A stretch of DNA of 11,692 nt from WJJR01 sp964440935 (GTDB taxonomy: Bacteria > Zixibacteria > MSB-5A5 > WJJR01): contig CAYTTY010000073.1 of the NCBI GenBank assembly GCA_964440935.1, positions 1 through 11,692 on the forward strand. Direction: 5' to 3'. The translations under genes were made by a program, and so were the position numbers. The notes below the pieces were generated by a model that was not told the DNA's origin, searched no databases, and saw nothing but the letters and a program-made list of their open reading frames with translations. Of this stretch, positions 1 through 7,384 are shown in pieces. Positions within the stretch are counted from its first letter, which is position 1. Every line of letters begins with the position of its first letter.

Positions 1-108
1 TAAAGGTCCGTGGCACCCTGATCCAAACGGAAAGGATTTATGACAATTGCTATAATCCATCGATCAGGGAATACCTGAAACGAAGGCGTTGCAGATAGGC
101 CGGAATAA

Positions 109-1041
109 CTACGACACCTGCAACCGCCCCACCAACTCCGACACCGACGCCACTTCCATCTGAGTCAAATAGTCACTGAGTTGCTGCGCGATATCGATCG
201 GGGCTTTGGGGCTGCGGAAGATGGCGGTGCCGACTTGCACTGCTGAAGCGCCGACAATGAGGAATTCGGCCGCATCGAGCCCGTTGGCAATCCCGCCGAT
301 CCCGATGACCGGAATCTGAACCGCACGCGCAATCTTATAAACTGCCGCGAGCGCCACCGGTTTGATGGCCGGGCCGGAGAGACCGCCGGTGATGTTGGAG
401 AGACGGGGACGCAATCGCCAGTGATGCACCGCCATGCCGACAAGAGTGTTGATTGCCGAAATCGCATCGGCCCCGGCTTGTTCAGCGGCGACGGCTAAAG
501 CTGCGATGTTGTTGGTATTGGGTGTCAGCTTGACAACCAGCGGTGTCTTCGTCACAGCCCGCACACCCGCAACACACTCGCCGATCCAGGACGGATCCGA
601 TCCTTGGTCGATTCCTTTCTCGACATTTGGGCAAGAGAGATTCAATTCGAGGAGATCGACACCGTCGTGACTATCGAGACGTTTGGCCAGCTCGACATAA
701 TCATCAATCGAATTGCCGACAATGTTGACTACGGCGCGCGTCTTCATGCGTTGCAATCGCGGCAGTTCCTCGGCGATGAATGCGTCGATTCCTTTGTTTT
801 GCAGGCCGATGCAGTTGAGCATTCCCGATGCGGTTTCGCAGGTGCGCGGATACGGATGTCCCGAGCGCGGTTCGAGCGAAACCGATTTGGTGACCAATGC
901 ACCAAGCTTACTCGGATCGGTGTGGCGTTCGATTTCTTCGCCGGTCCCTGCTGTTCCCGATGCGGTCCAGATCGGTGTCGCGCATTCGACACCGGCAATC
1001 GTCACACGCAGATCAGGCGTTTTGGTCTTCTTAGGGGTCAT
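109..1041 (-). CDS. pyrD: Dihydroorotate dehydrogenase (NAD+), catalytic subunit, class 1B
   Basis: FMN enzyme of de novo pyrimidine synthesis that oxidises dihydroorotate to orotate in the cytoplasm and passes electrons to PyrK. The 310-residue length is normal for the family. Visible hallmarks are ASGTAG near residues 27-32, TKS at 51-53 (FMN/substrate lysine), NCIGLQN at 76-82, LNLSCPN at 133-139 with Cys137 as the expected active-site base (Cys marks class 1; Ser marks class 2), KLTPN at 171-175, GGLSGPAIKP at 219-228, and the phosphate-binding GIGGI at 247-251. The ATG lies only 6 nt after the pyrK stop and I see no clear Shine-Dalgarno, so translation is probably coupled to pyrK. It is the last gene of the operon and ends in TAG. 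Class 1B rather than 1A is supported by the adjacent pyrK. No anomaly seen. Confidence 0.96.
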   Translation of the reverse strand: MTPKKTKTPDLRVTIAGVECATPIWTASGTAGTGEEIERHTDPSKLGALVTKSVSLEPRSGHPYPRTCETASGMLNCIGLQNKGIDAFIAEELPRLQRMKTRAVVNIVGNSIDDYVELAKRLDSHDGVDLLELNLSCPNVEKGIDQGSDPSWIGECVAGVRAVTKTPLVVKLTPNTNNIAALAVAAEQAGADAISAINTLVGMAVHHWRLRPRLSNITGGLSGPAIKPVALAAVYKIARAVQIPVIGIGGIANGLDAAEFLIVGASAVQVGTAIFRSPKAPIDIAQQLSDYLTQMEVASVSELVGRLQVS

Positions 1042-1047
1042 GATTGA

Positions 1048-1875
1048 TCAAAAGACAATATCTGCAGCGTTGTACACTGGGCCATCGCGGCACACGCGGG
1101 AGAACGTTTCATAGCCGCTCCCATCACGCCGTCGCACAACACATCCCATGCACACGCCAAATCCACACGGCATCGACCGTTCCAACGACACATAACAGGG
1201 AATCGAAAACGACTCACACTCTTCGGCCAGCGCCGCCATCATCGGTTCCGGTCCACATCCGTAAACAACGCTCTGCTCCAGATCGAGTAATCCCTTTTCA
1301 ACGTCGTCGCGGAGGCGCATCACGATCGTGCCGTGATAGCCGCGTGAACCGTCATCGGTTGCCCACTGAACGCGGATGCCGAATTTACCGAGCTTGTACG
1401 GTTTCGTTGTAAGATTCTTCGTGCGCGCACCCAGCATCATCAGCGGCAGACGCTCCCGGTCGACCTCGTTTCCCCGTGCCCGTTTGACCATCGCACCGGC
1501 CAACTCATACGCCCACAGCCGCAACGGCGCCATCCCCAGACCACCACCGATCAGTATGGCACGCCGTCCTTTCGGTGGCATTGGGAAGCGATTCCCCAAG
1601 GGACCAAGTGTGTCGACTTCGGCACCCTTGGATAGTTGTGACAATGACCGGGTCCCCTCACCGAGGACCTGATGAAGCACATCAAACGTGCCCTCATCGG
1701 GATCGGTCGCATACACCGACAAGGCACGCCGAAACAGGTTGTGCCCGTCCGGCAACACATGCACAAACTGCCCCGCGTGCGCGGAGCGCGCTATAGTTGG
1801 TTGACGGAATCGTTGCTGGTAGATGGCCGGGCCAACGGCCTTTGTCGAGACCAGCCGGGCCGTATGCGTGATCAT
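1048..1875 (-). CDS. pyrK: Dihydroorotate dehydrogenase electron transfer subunit
   Basis: FAD and [2Fe-2S] subunit that moves electrons from the PyrD FMN to NAD+. I start it at the ATG at 1875 (275 aa). An in-frame GTG directly before it is possible, but AGGG lies about 7 nt before the ATG. Numbered with the GTG as residue 1, an N-terminal ferredoxin-reductase-like FAD domain carries RRALSVY (50-56), the nucleotide-binding domain has GGGLGMAPL (111-119) and YGCGPEPMM (206-214), and the C-terminal cluster ligands are Cys238, Cys243, Cys246 and Cys263 (C-x4-C-x2-C-x16-C), as expected for PyrK. The preceding lipoprotein gene stops 9 nt upstream and pyrD starts 6 nt downstream. Related flavoreductases share the fold, but the PyrK-type cluster and pyrD adjacency settle the call. 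Confidence 0.95.
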   Translation of the reverse strand: MITHTARLVSTKAVGPAIYQQRFRQPTIARSAHAGQFVHVLPDGHNLFRRALSVYATDPDEGTFDVLHQVLGEGTRSLSQLSKGAEVDTLGPLGNRFPMPPKGRRAILIGGGLGMAPLRLWAYELAGAMVKRARGNEVDRERLPLMMLGARTKNLTTKPYKLGKFGIRVQWATDDGSRGYHGTIVMRLRDDVEKGLLDLEQSVVYGCGPEPMMAALAEECESFSIPCYVSLERSMPCGFGVCMGCVVRRRDGSGYETFSRVCRDGPVYNAADIVF

Positions 1876-1884
1876 CACAGGGCC

Positions 1885-4590
1885 CTAGTTCTTGGTAGGG
1901 TCGCGGTCGATGCCAAAGCGGTCAAATTCGTCTCGTTCTTCAGCCGGTGGTTGAATGCGCAAATCGTACCGGTAATACATGTTGAGGGAATCTACGGGAA
2001 TTGAGTCGGCATTGAAAATAGTGTTTTCGATGGCCAGCCGCGCCGCCTCATTAATCGCCTGCGATTCGGTCTCCGAGAGGACCTCGTAATCGTCAATCTC
2101 ACCGTTGAAGTTGATCAGGATCTTATAAACAACCCGCATCTCCTGCGTGTAGGTCCCGATTTCCGATTCCGGGAAAAGAAAATCCCCGGTTGTCTTAATA
2201 CGCTGCGGCAGCGTCTGCGGGTTCGGCGCCATCGGCAACGACGATGCGAACGCGAGCGAGTCTTGGTCGGCCCCGGTGGTGTCGGCTCCGGCCAGAGTCA
2301 GACTGTCGAGACTCCTCGCACGGCGCTGCTTGCGTTTCGGGCGCTCGACCGCGAACGTGAGCTTCTCGGTGGCGGCGTCGCCAAAGGGTGTCCCGGTCAG
2401 CTCCTCCTGAATGTCCTGGTACGCGTAGTAAATCGTCGAATCTTCCGCCGGGAAGTACTGCTCGCGCAAGGCGACAATCGCCCACTCGGCATAAGGAACC
2501 AGTCTCGAATCGGAGAATTGAATCGTGAAGTCCTCCAGCCGACGGATTGCTTCGCGCGGATTGTTATCGACCAGGTAGGCGTTTTCGGCCTCTTCGTACA
2601 CCTTGGCCGGATGCGCGGTGTCGGCGGCGGTTCCCTCCAGATTGAGTCGCGCGATGGCCACCCCGGCATAGTCGGTGTACGGGTACTCGTTTAGAATGCG
2701 TCTCAGATACTGCTCGGCGGCCGCCGTGTCACCCAAATCATCGCGCAGCACATCGGCCGCGCCCAGCAATGCCTTGGCGGCGTAATGCGAATTCGGGTAG
2801 GATTCGACCATGTTCTCGTATTCGACCAGAGCCGAATCCGGATTCTTCAGCGAGAAACGATACAATTCCGCCAATTGAAGCTGTGTGCTGGCCGAGGCAC
2901 CGATTTCTTCCAGTTGGGCCCGCTTCTCGTCGCGCTCCGCTTCGAGTTCCTGCCGGCGGCGGGTGGCGGCGGTATCGTCGACGGTCGCGACAATCGGCGG
3001 TGGCGCGAGAATCGAATCCGGAGGTGTCTCCGGACCAAAAAAGCCGTTGGTTCCGAAGTCATACAGATACCCCGGTGACGGTGGACCAAATGCATCGTTG
3101 GCGCCGAACAGCGCTTCCCAACTGTGCGGGGGCAGAAGTACGCGGCGTTTCAAGTTGTATCGCATTTCCGCCGAATCGACCGGCGGACCAAAGAACGGAG
3201 CCAAATGGGTCGGCGGTCCCTGGGGCCGATCGGATACCCGGACCGTATCCGGCATCAGCAGTGCCATCAACTCCAATTCTTCTTGGGATGGCGGCTCGGG
3301 GCCTTGAACCAAGTGCTGTTGATCTTCGGGGACGACATTCCGTGGCTTGTATGGTGGACGGGCTTCCGGCGGCGAGTAGGGTAATTGCCGCTCAAAACGC
3401 GGTACATTGTTGGGATCAAACTCGAATGCGGCTCGTCCCAAACCGCTGAGTTGCGCTGGACTGCGCAGCTCACCACGACCCAATTCGAGTCGGAACTGCT
3501 CCAGTTGTGTGATATTCGCTGAGCGGGTCAGCGCCAGATTGGCCAAATCCCCAACGGTGTGCTCCGCCCGTGATTTGTCGTACAGGTCTTTGGCGGCAAC
3601 CAGATCCTGTTCCTGGAACTGCTTGATTTCCGCCATGTGGAAGTAGGCTTCTGCGGCATAGGGTGTTCGCTCCAGCACGGCGGCGACGCGCTCGTATTGG
3701 CGCCACGCGGACTCATAATCGCCAATATCCTCGAGTCCCCGGGCGAGCGACAGTCGGACCACGCCGATCGAATCCTCAAACCGCTCGTCGTCAATCAGCG
3801 ATTTAAAGACCGCAATGCCGGAATCCGGACGGCCGGATTCGTAGTAGGCCTCGCCAATACCGCGATAGGCGCGCAATTGCAGTTCAGGGTAATCCTCTTC
3901 CTCCAAAAGCGGCTGATACAAGGCAATCGCCTTATCGGCCTGATCCCGTTTGCGCAGCGCCTGAGCCGCCAATAGACGCGACTCCTGCGCGCGTTCGCTC
4001 TTGGAATACTCGTCGATGACACGCGAGAATTCGATCTGCGCCGAATCATAGGTCTCATTGTCAAAGAAGAACTTACCCCGCTGATACAGCGCCTCGGCGC
4101 GCCACTCGTCTTTGCGCGCGGTCTCGGCCAGCTCTGTGAACACGCGGAATCCCGCTCGTTCATCGCCCAATTGAATCCGGCAGCGTGCCAGATACAGCCG
4201 TGCCTCCTCGATGAATTTCGAGTCGGGATGCGTCACCAATAATTCGCGGAAGGCCGCTTCCGATTTGGTGAAGTTCTGAATACGGAAATACGACATCCCG
4301 ATCATAAACAGGGCGTCGTCGTGATACTTGCTGTCCGGATGTTTCTCGACAACTTTGTTGGCTTTCTCAATCGCGTCGAGGTAATGGGTTTTCCCCGGAC
4401 CGATGGCGCTTTGCCCACGCGCCTGCTTGCGCATCTTCTCGCCCTGGCCATAGTACTGTCTGGCGTGATAGAAGGTGTTGAAGTAGACACACCCCGACCC
4501 GACAAGCAAAATGGCTCCCAGTAGCAGGGCCACCAGTCTGTGCATCCGCGTCTGTACTCGACCGTTTGTATCCGTACGGCCAGACATCAT
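1885..4590 (-). CDS. Large TPR lipoprotein with TonB-like C-terminal domain
   Basis: A 901-residue envelope protein of unknown precise role. Residues 17-33 are a hydrophobic export signal ending V-G-S-G-Cys34, a slightly atypical lipobox (Gly at -3), so lipid anchoring is likely. Residues 70-370 read as successive TPR helical pairs, several with the HPDSK turn seen in BamD/YbgF-like proteins. Residues 375-535 are a Pro-rich, low-helix linker. A charged helix (541-566, possibly coiled coil) leads to a second TPR block (567-735). After a basic/low-complexity stretch (750-800), residues 805-880 resemble a TonB C-terminal domain: FPESE, then VVYKILINFNGEIDDYEVL, then an NEAARLAIENT helix and a final YYRYDLRI strand. 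The ATG at 4590 has AGGAG 5 nt upstream and overlaps the previous stop as ATGA, so translation is probably coupled. A later Met16 start is possible. Its role is probably scaffolding or envelope assembly (inference). Confidence 0.85.
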   Translation of the reverse strand: MMSGRTDTNGRVQTRMHRLVALLLGAILLVGSGCVYFNTFYHARQYYGQGEKMRKQARGQSAIGPGKTHYLDAIEKANKVVEKHPDSKYHDDALFMIGMSYFRIQNFTKSEAAFRELLVTHPDSKFIEEARLYLARCRIQLGDERAGFRVFTELAETARKDEWRAEALYQRGKFFFDNETYDSAQIEFSRVIDEYSKSERAQESRLLAAQALRKRDQADKAIALYQPLLEEEDYPELQLRAYRGIGEAYYESGRPDSGIAVFKSLIDDERFEDSIGVVRLSLARGLEDIGDYESAWRQYERVAAVLERTPYAAEAYFHMAEIKQFQEQDLVAAKDLYDKSRAEHTVGDLANLALTRSANITQLEQFRLELGRGELRSPAQLSGLGRAAFEFDPNNVPRFERQLPYSPPEARPPYKPRNVVPEDQQHLVQGPEPPSQEELELMALLMPDTVRVSDRPQGPPTHLAPFFGPPVDSAEMRYNLKRRVLLPPHSWEALFGANDAFGPPSPGYLYDFGTNGFFGPETPPDSILAPPPIVATVDDTAATRRRQELEAERDEKRAQLEEIGASASTQLQLAELYRFSLKNPDSALVEYENMVESYPNSHYAAKALLGAADVLRDDLGDTAAAEQYLRRILNEYPYTDYAGVAIARLNLEGTAADTAHPAKVYEEAENAYLVDNNPREAIRRLEDFTIQFSDSRLVPYAEWAIVALREQYFPAEDSTIYYAYQDIQEELTGTPFGDAATEKLTFAVERPKRKQRRARSLDSLTLAGADTTGADQDSLAFASSLPMAPNPQTLPQRIKTTGDFLFPESEIGTYTQEMRVVYKILINFNGEIDDYEVLSETESQAINEAARLAIENTIFNADSIPVDSLNMYYRYDLRIQPPAEERDEFDRFGIDRDPTKN

Positions 4591-5561
4591 ATCATCTCCT
4601 GAACATCCAACCGGGTGAGGCCGGCGTTGCGAGCCGCATCGACGGCGTCGGTGAATTCACCGTGTGTCAAACGGCGATTCAGCCGAGAATCATCCAACGC
4701 CGCGTAGGCCGGATAGTACTGGCTCATCACATTCACCATGGTATTCGTGGACACCTCGGTGGCCAGAAACTCAAAAATCGTACGCGACCGCGACAGGCCA
4801 TTCGGCAGAACCAGATGACGGATCGCCAATCCGCGCTCGGCAACGCCCTGCGCGTCCAGTGCCAAATCTCCAACCTGCCGATGCATTTCTGTGATCGCTT
4901 TACGATTCACTGTCCAATAATCTCGTACCTTCGAAAGCGCCCGCCCGTTCCGGTCTTCTCCATATCGCATATCGGCCAGGTAAATGTCGACCACACCATC
5001 GAGGAGGCGCAACAACTCCACTCGTTCATACCCCGATGTGTTCCAAACGATTGGCAGCGTCAGCCCGTCACGGCGGGCGGTCAGGATCGCATCCAGCAAT
5101 TGAGGGCCGTGATGGGTTGGCGAGACAAAGTTAATATTATGTGCCCCAGAGTCTTGCAGGTCGAGCATCAGTGATGACAGGTTCTCGGTAGTCATCACCT
5201 GTCCGCCACTGCTCTGTGAAATCGAATGATTCTGACAATACTGGCAACGCAGTGAGCAGCCGGTGAGGAAGATTGTCCCCGATCCCCGCGAGCCCGATAT
5301 GTACGGTTCTTCGCCATGGTGGAGATGCGAGTTCGCGACGCGCACATCGGCATCCGAACGGCAGGTGCCGATCTCGCCCTCGAGGCGGGCCGCGCCGCAT
5401 TCCCTGGGACAGACCGCGCACGCTGCCATCATCAGCCGCGCCTGCTCAACACGTTCAGCCGCTTCTGTCGATGACGGATCGAGACGCTCAAACATTGTGT
5501 CTCGTTCGGTCGCCACAGTTTTTGGCTTACGATTGAGAATCTTGCGCGAGAAGAAGGTCAT
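4587..5561 (-). CDS. Radical SAM protein, PflX-like (COG1313 type)
   Basis: Probable radical S-adenosylmethionine enzyme of the group annotated as PflX or 'putative pyruvate formate-lyase activating enzyme'; its substrate is unknown. From the ATG at 5561 it has 324 residues. Cys48, Cys51, Cys55 and Cys67 (CAVCPREC then GTC) form an extra N-terminal cysteine cluster typical of this group. The radical SAM motif C-x3-C-x2-C is Cys102, Cys106 and Cys109 in GCSLRCQYCQN. RHLVLPN and MSQYYPAY near residues 248 and 279 are also family signatures. The start is uncertain: 5561 lies 10 nt after the sirtuin stop but has a poor SD, and an ATG at 5495 (302 aa) is equally believable. The reading frame stays open further upstream inside the sirtuin gene, but that part looks spurious. 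The stop overlaps the next gene by 4 nt. No pyruvate formate-lyase gene is nearby. Confidence 0.88.
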   Translation of the reverse strand: MTFFSRKILNRKPKTVATERDTMFERLDPSSTEAAERVEQARLMMAACAVCPRECGAARLEGEIGTCRSDADVRVANSHLHHGEEPYISGSRGSGTIFLTGCSLRCQYCQNHSISQSSGGQVMTTENLSSLMLDLQDSGAHNINFVSPTHHGPQLLDAILTARRDGLTLPIVWNTSGYERVELLRLLDGVVDIYLADMRYGEDRNGRALSKVRDYWTVNRKAITEMHRQVGDLALDAQGVAERGLAIRHLVLPNGLSRSRTIFEFLATEVSTNTMVNVMSQYYPAYAALDDSRLNRRLTHGEFTDAVDAARNAGLTRLDVQEMI

Positions 5562-5571
5562 TAGGAGGCCA

Positions 5572-6348
5572 CTATTCGGGCACACCGATTCGCCGTCCCA
5601 GGGCCGGCAGGGCAACACCCGACGGGTGACGCAAAACGGCGTCACACATATATGAAGCACCGGTCGGTTCCGGATTCACTTCGATCAGATACGCACCATT
5701 TTGCCGGGCGATTTGGATTAGCGAGGCCGCCGGCTGGACCAGACTTGAAGTCCCTACGGAGAGGTAGACATCGGCCCGAGCCGCGGCCGCCCAGGCACTC
5801 TCCAATGCCTCACGCGGAAGCATCTCGCCAAACCAGACGACCGCTGGACGGTATAAACCGCCGCAATGGCACTTGGGGATCTCGTCGTGTTCACCGGGCG
5901 CTTGCACCTCGGCGTATCCACCACATTCATGGCACCGCGTGAGCATGATATTGCCATGCAATTCAATCGGTTGTGATGATCCTGCTTGTCGGTGGAGACC
6001 GTCGACATTCTGCGTGATCAGTGTGAAGTCGCTGAAATGCTGTTCCCAGCGCGCCAGTTCGTAATGACCAGGATTGGGCTTCACGTCGCGCACCAGACCG
6101 CGACGGTACTCATACCACTCCCAGACCACATGGGGATGCTCTTGGAAGGCCTCCGGTGTTGCCAGCGATTCGGCCCGGTAGGTCTTCCACAGCCCGCCTG
6201 CTGATCGAAAGGTTGGGACACCGCTTTCCGCCGAAACGCCGGCACCAGTCGAGACGACGACCGTGCAGTTGGGATTGGAGAGGGCCGACACGACTCCTTC
6301 GGGTATATCCACTGTCAGATTCATGCTTGTAAGATATACGGAAGCCAT
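5572..6348 (-). CDS. cobB: NAD-dependent protein deacylase, Sir2 family (CobB/SIRT5-like class III)
   Basis: Removes acyl groups from lysines using NAD+, giving nicotinamide and O-acyl-ADP-ribose. The 258 residues cover the complete catalytic core. Visible motifs are GAGVSAESGVPTFR (35-48), QNVDGLH (113-119), catalytic His131 in ELHGN, zinc ligands Cys139-x2-Cys142 and Cys160-x-Cys162, RPAVVWFGE (167-175), GTSSLVQPA (199-207) and EVNPEPT (223-229). Tyr79-x-x-Arg82 in WYEYRR, followed by KPNPGH, matches the acyl-carboxylate-binding Y-x-x-R of SIRT5 and E. coli CobB, so desuccinylase or demalonylase activity is likely alongside or instead of deacetylation. The second zinc pair is C-x-C rather than the commoner C-x2-C. 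The start is at 6348, with an alternative ATG at 6324; neither has an obvious SD. First gene of the five-gene operon, divergent from the DUF5683 gene. Confidence 0.94.
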   Translation of the reverse strand: MASVYLTSMNLTVDIPEGVVSALSNPNCTVVVSTGAGVSAESGVPTFRSAGGLWKTYRAESLATPEAFQEHPHVVWEWYEYRRGLVRDVKPNPGHYELARWEQHFSDFTLITQNVDGLHRQAGSSQPIELHGNIMLTRCHECGGYAEVQAPGEHDEIPKCHCGGLYRPAVVWFGEMLPREALESAWAAAARADVYLSVGTSSLVQPAASLIQIARQNGAYLIEVNPEPTGASYMCDAVLRHPSGVALPALGRRIGVPE

Positions 6349-6438
6349 CGCGACGCCAAATGAACGCTGAGCTCAACTGACATGAGATTGCTCTCGACTA
6401 CTTGGCCTCCGACGGGTACACATGGAGTGGAGCCTGAT

Positions 6439-7092
6439 ATGTGCAGCGCCCGAGAGCAGAGCTTTGGACATTCGCACGTGGTCAAACAGATCGTCTTGGC
6501 CTGTCTTTGCGTGTTGGTCCTGACGGTTATTGCATCGGCACAGGAGGCCCAACCGACAGACGACCAGCCAACCTACGGTCCCCGCCCATTGGGCGACTCG
6601 ATGCAGGCGGATATTCAAACGCCGGAGATTGTCCCGTCAGATACGACCCGGAAGTATCTGTGGAAATCCAATCTCTTTGATTCACCGACCGGCAAGCTGT
6701 TGCGGTCGGTCGTGGTTCCCGGCTGGGGGCAATGGAGCAACGGCAAGAAGTGGAAAGCGGGCGTTTTCTTCACGATTGAGACTTATTTCTTTGCTCGTGC
6801 GTTGATCTGGCGCAGCCGGACGTTCGACCGCCAGCACGTGTGGGAAGCATCGTGCCTCGACGGGGAGTGCGACCCACTTCTGTTCAACAACTACAAGAGC
6901 GCCCGCAACAACCGCAACTACTTCTATTGGCTCACCGGTGTCACGGTGTTCATCTCAATGTTCGACGCGTATGCCGACGCTTACCTCATTTCCCTCGAAC
7001 GCACCAAAGACAAAGGCGACGAGTTTTGGGGTGGGCATGCGTTCTTGTATCCGAAGGACGAGTATCGCCTGCTGGCGACACTGAAGTTTTGA
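6439..7092 (+). CDS. DUF5683-family exported/membrane protein
   Basis: A 217-residue protein of unknown function. I chose the ATG at 6439 because GGAG lies 6 nt upstream; the frame stays open from an ATG at 6382, which lacks such support, and a GTG at 6478 is a further alternative. Residues 15-34 form a signal peptide core ending ASA, with likely cleavage before Gln35. A short Thr/Pro-rich segment follows. The DUF5683 core begins at LLRSVVVPGWGQWSNGKKW (about 88-106), with PGWGQ and NGK as signatures. It has a first membrane segment (about 108-124), an NNYKSARNNRNYFYW segment and a second membrane helix ending in FDAYADAYL (about 175-183). Such proteins are frequent in Bacteroidota and relatives. 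It is the only plus-strand gene and faces away from the sirtuin operon. The shared 90-bp upstream region shows no convincing promoter. Confidence 0.82.
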   Translation: MCSAREQSFGHSHVVKQIVLACLCVLVLTVIASAQEAQPTDDQPTYGPRPLGDSMQADIQTPEIVPSDTTRKYLWKSNLFDSPTGKLLRSVVVPGWGQWSNGKKWKAGVFFTIETYFFARALIWRSRTFDRQHVWEASCLDGECDPLLFNNYKSARNNRNYFYWLTGVTVFISMFDAYADAYLISLERTKDKGDEFWGGHAFLYPKDEYRLLATLKF

Positions 7093-7115
7093 TACCGGTG
7101 GGACGAATCCTGGAA

Positions 7116-7137
7116 ACGCCGAGCCCTGGCTCGGCGT
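7116..7137. terminator. Hairpin in convergent intergenic region, probable bidirectional terminator
   Basis: A perfect 10-bp stem (ACGCCGAGCC paired with GGCTCGGCGT, with a 2-nt CT between the arms) lies 24 nt after the DUF5683 stop, where that gene converges on rmuC. The stem is very GC-rich. The downstream U-tract is absent on the plus strand and only TTT on the minus strand, so termination efficiency is uncertain. The rest of the 7093-7384 spacer holds a smaller 5-bp hairpin at 7158-7169 and no coding signal I can support. Confidence 0.4.
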
Positions 7138-7384
7138 GTGTCAAGACGTGCCTCTCACGCCGAACGGCGGGTGTGCGGTCGGTAACGCTATTGTGATTTG
7201 TCGAGCATTGTGTGTACGGTCTTGTGCGGGTGGACAGGTGATGCCAGCGCACTCGCCCTACGGTGAATCGTCCTGTGGCCGCAGAGGTGAGTTACGCAGG
7301 CCCTGCTCGCATGGTTCGCGTGCGCTCACCACAAGTAAAGCCGTCATCAGGGCCACGGCTGCTTGGAATGGCAGGCATGGAGGA

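Noticed and set aside
48..56. TGCTATAAT, a perfect extended -10 on the plus strand
   Set aside because: No -35 at the right spacing, and it would drive transcription antisense into the 3' end of pyrD. It could be real, but nothing else supports it.
64..78. TCAGG/CCTGA hairpin after pyrD as operon terminator
   Set aside because: Only a 5-bp stem with a 5-nt loop and no U-tract on the minus strand; too weak to call.
604..1114. Plus-strand open frames opposite pyrD and pyrK
   Set aside because: They lie antisense to clear pyrD/pyrK coding sequence, their proteins match no family I know, and their amino-acid composition (Arg/Ser/Cys-rich) is that of a shadow frame.
5562..5660. N-terminal extension of the radical SAM gene to a GTG at 5660
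   Set aside because: It would overlap the sirtuin coding region by 89 bp, adds Cys/Arg-rich residues unrelated to the family, and ATGs at 5561 and 5495 fit the family length better.
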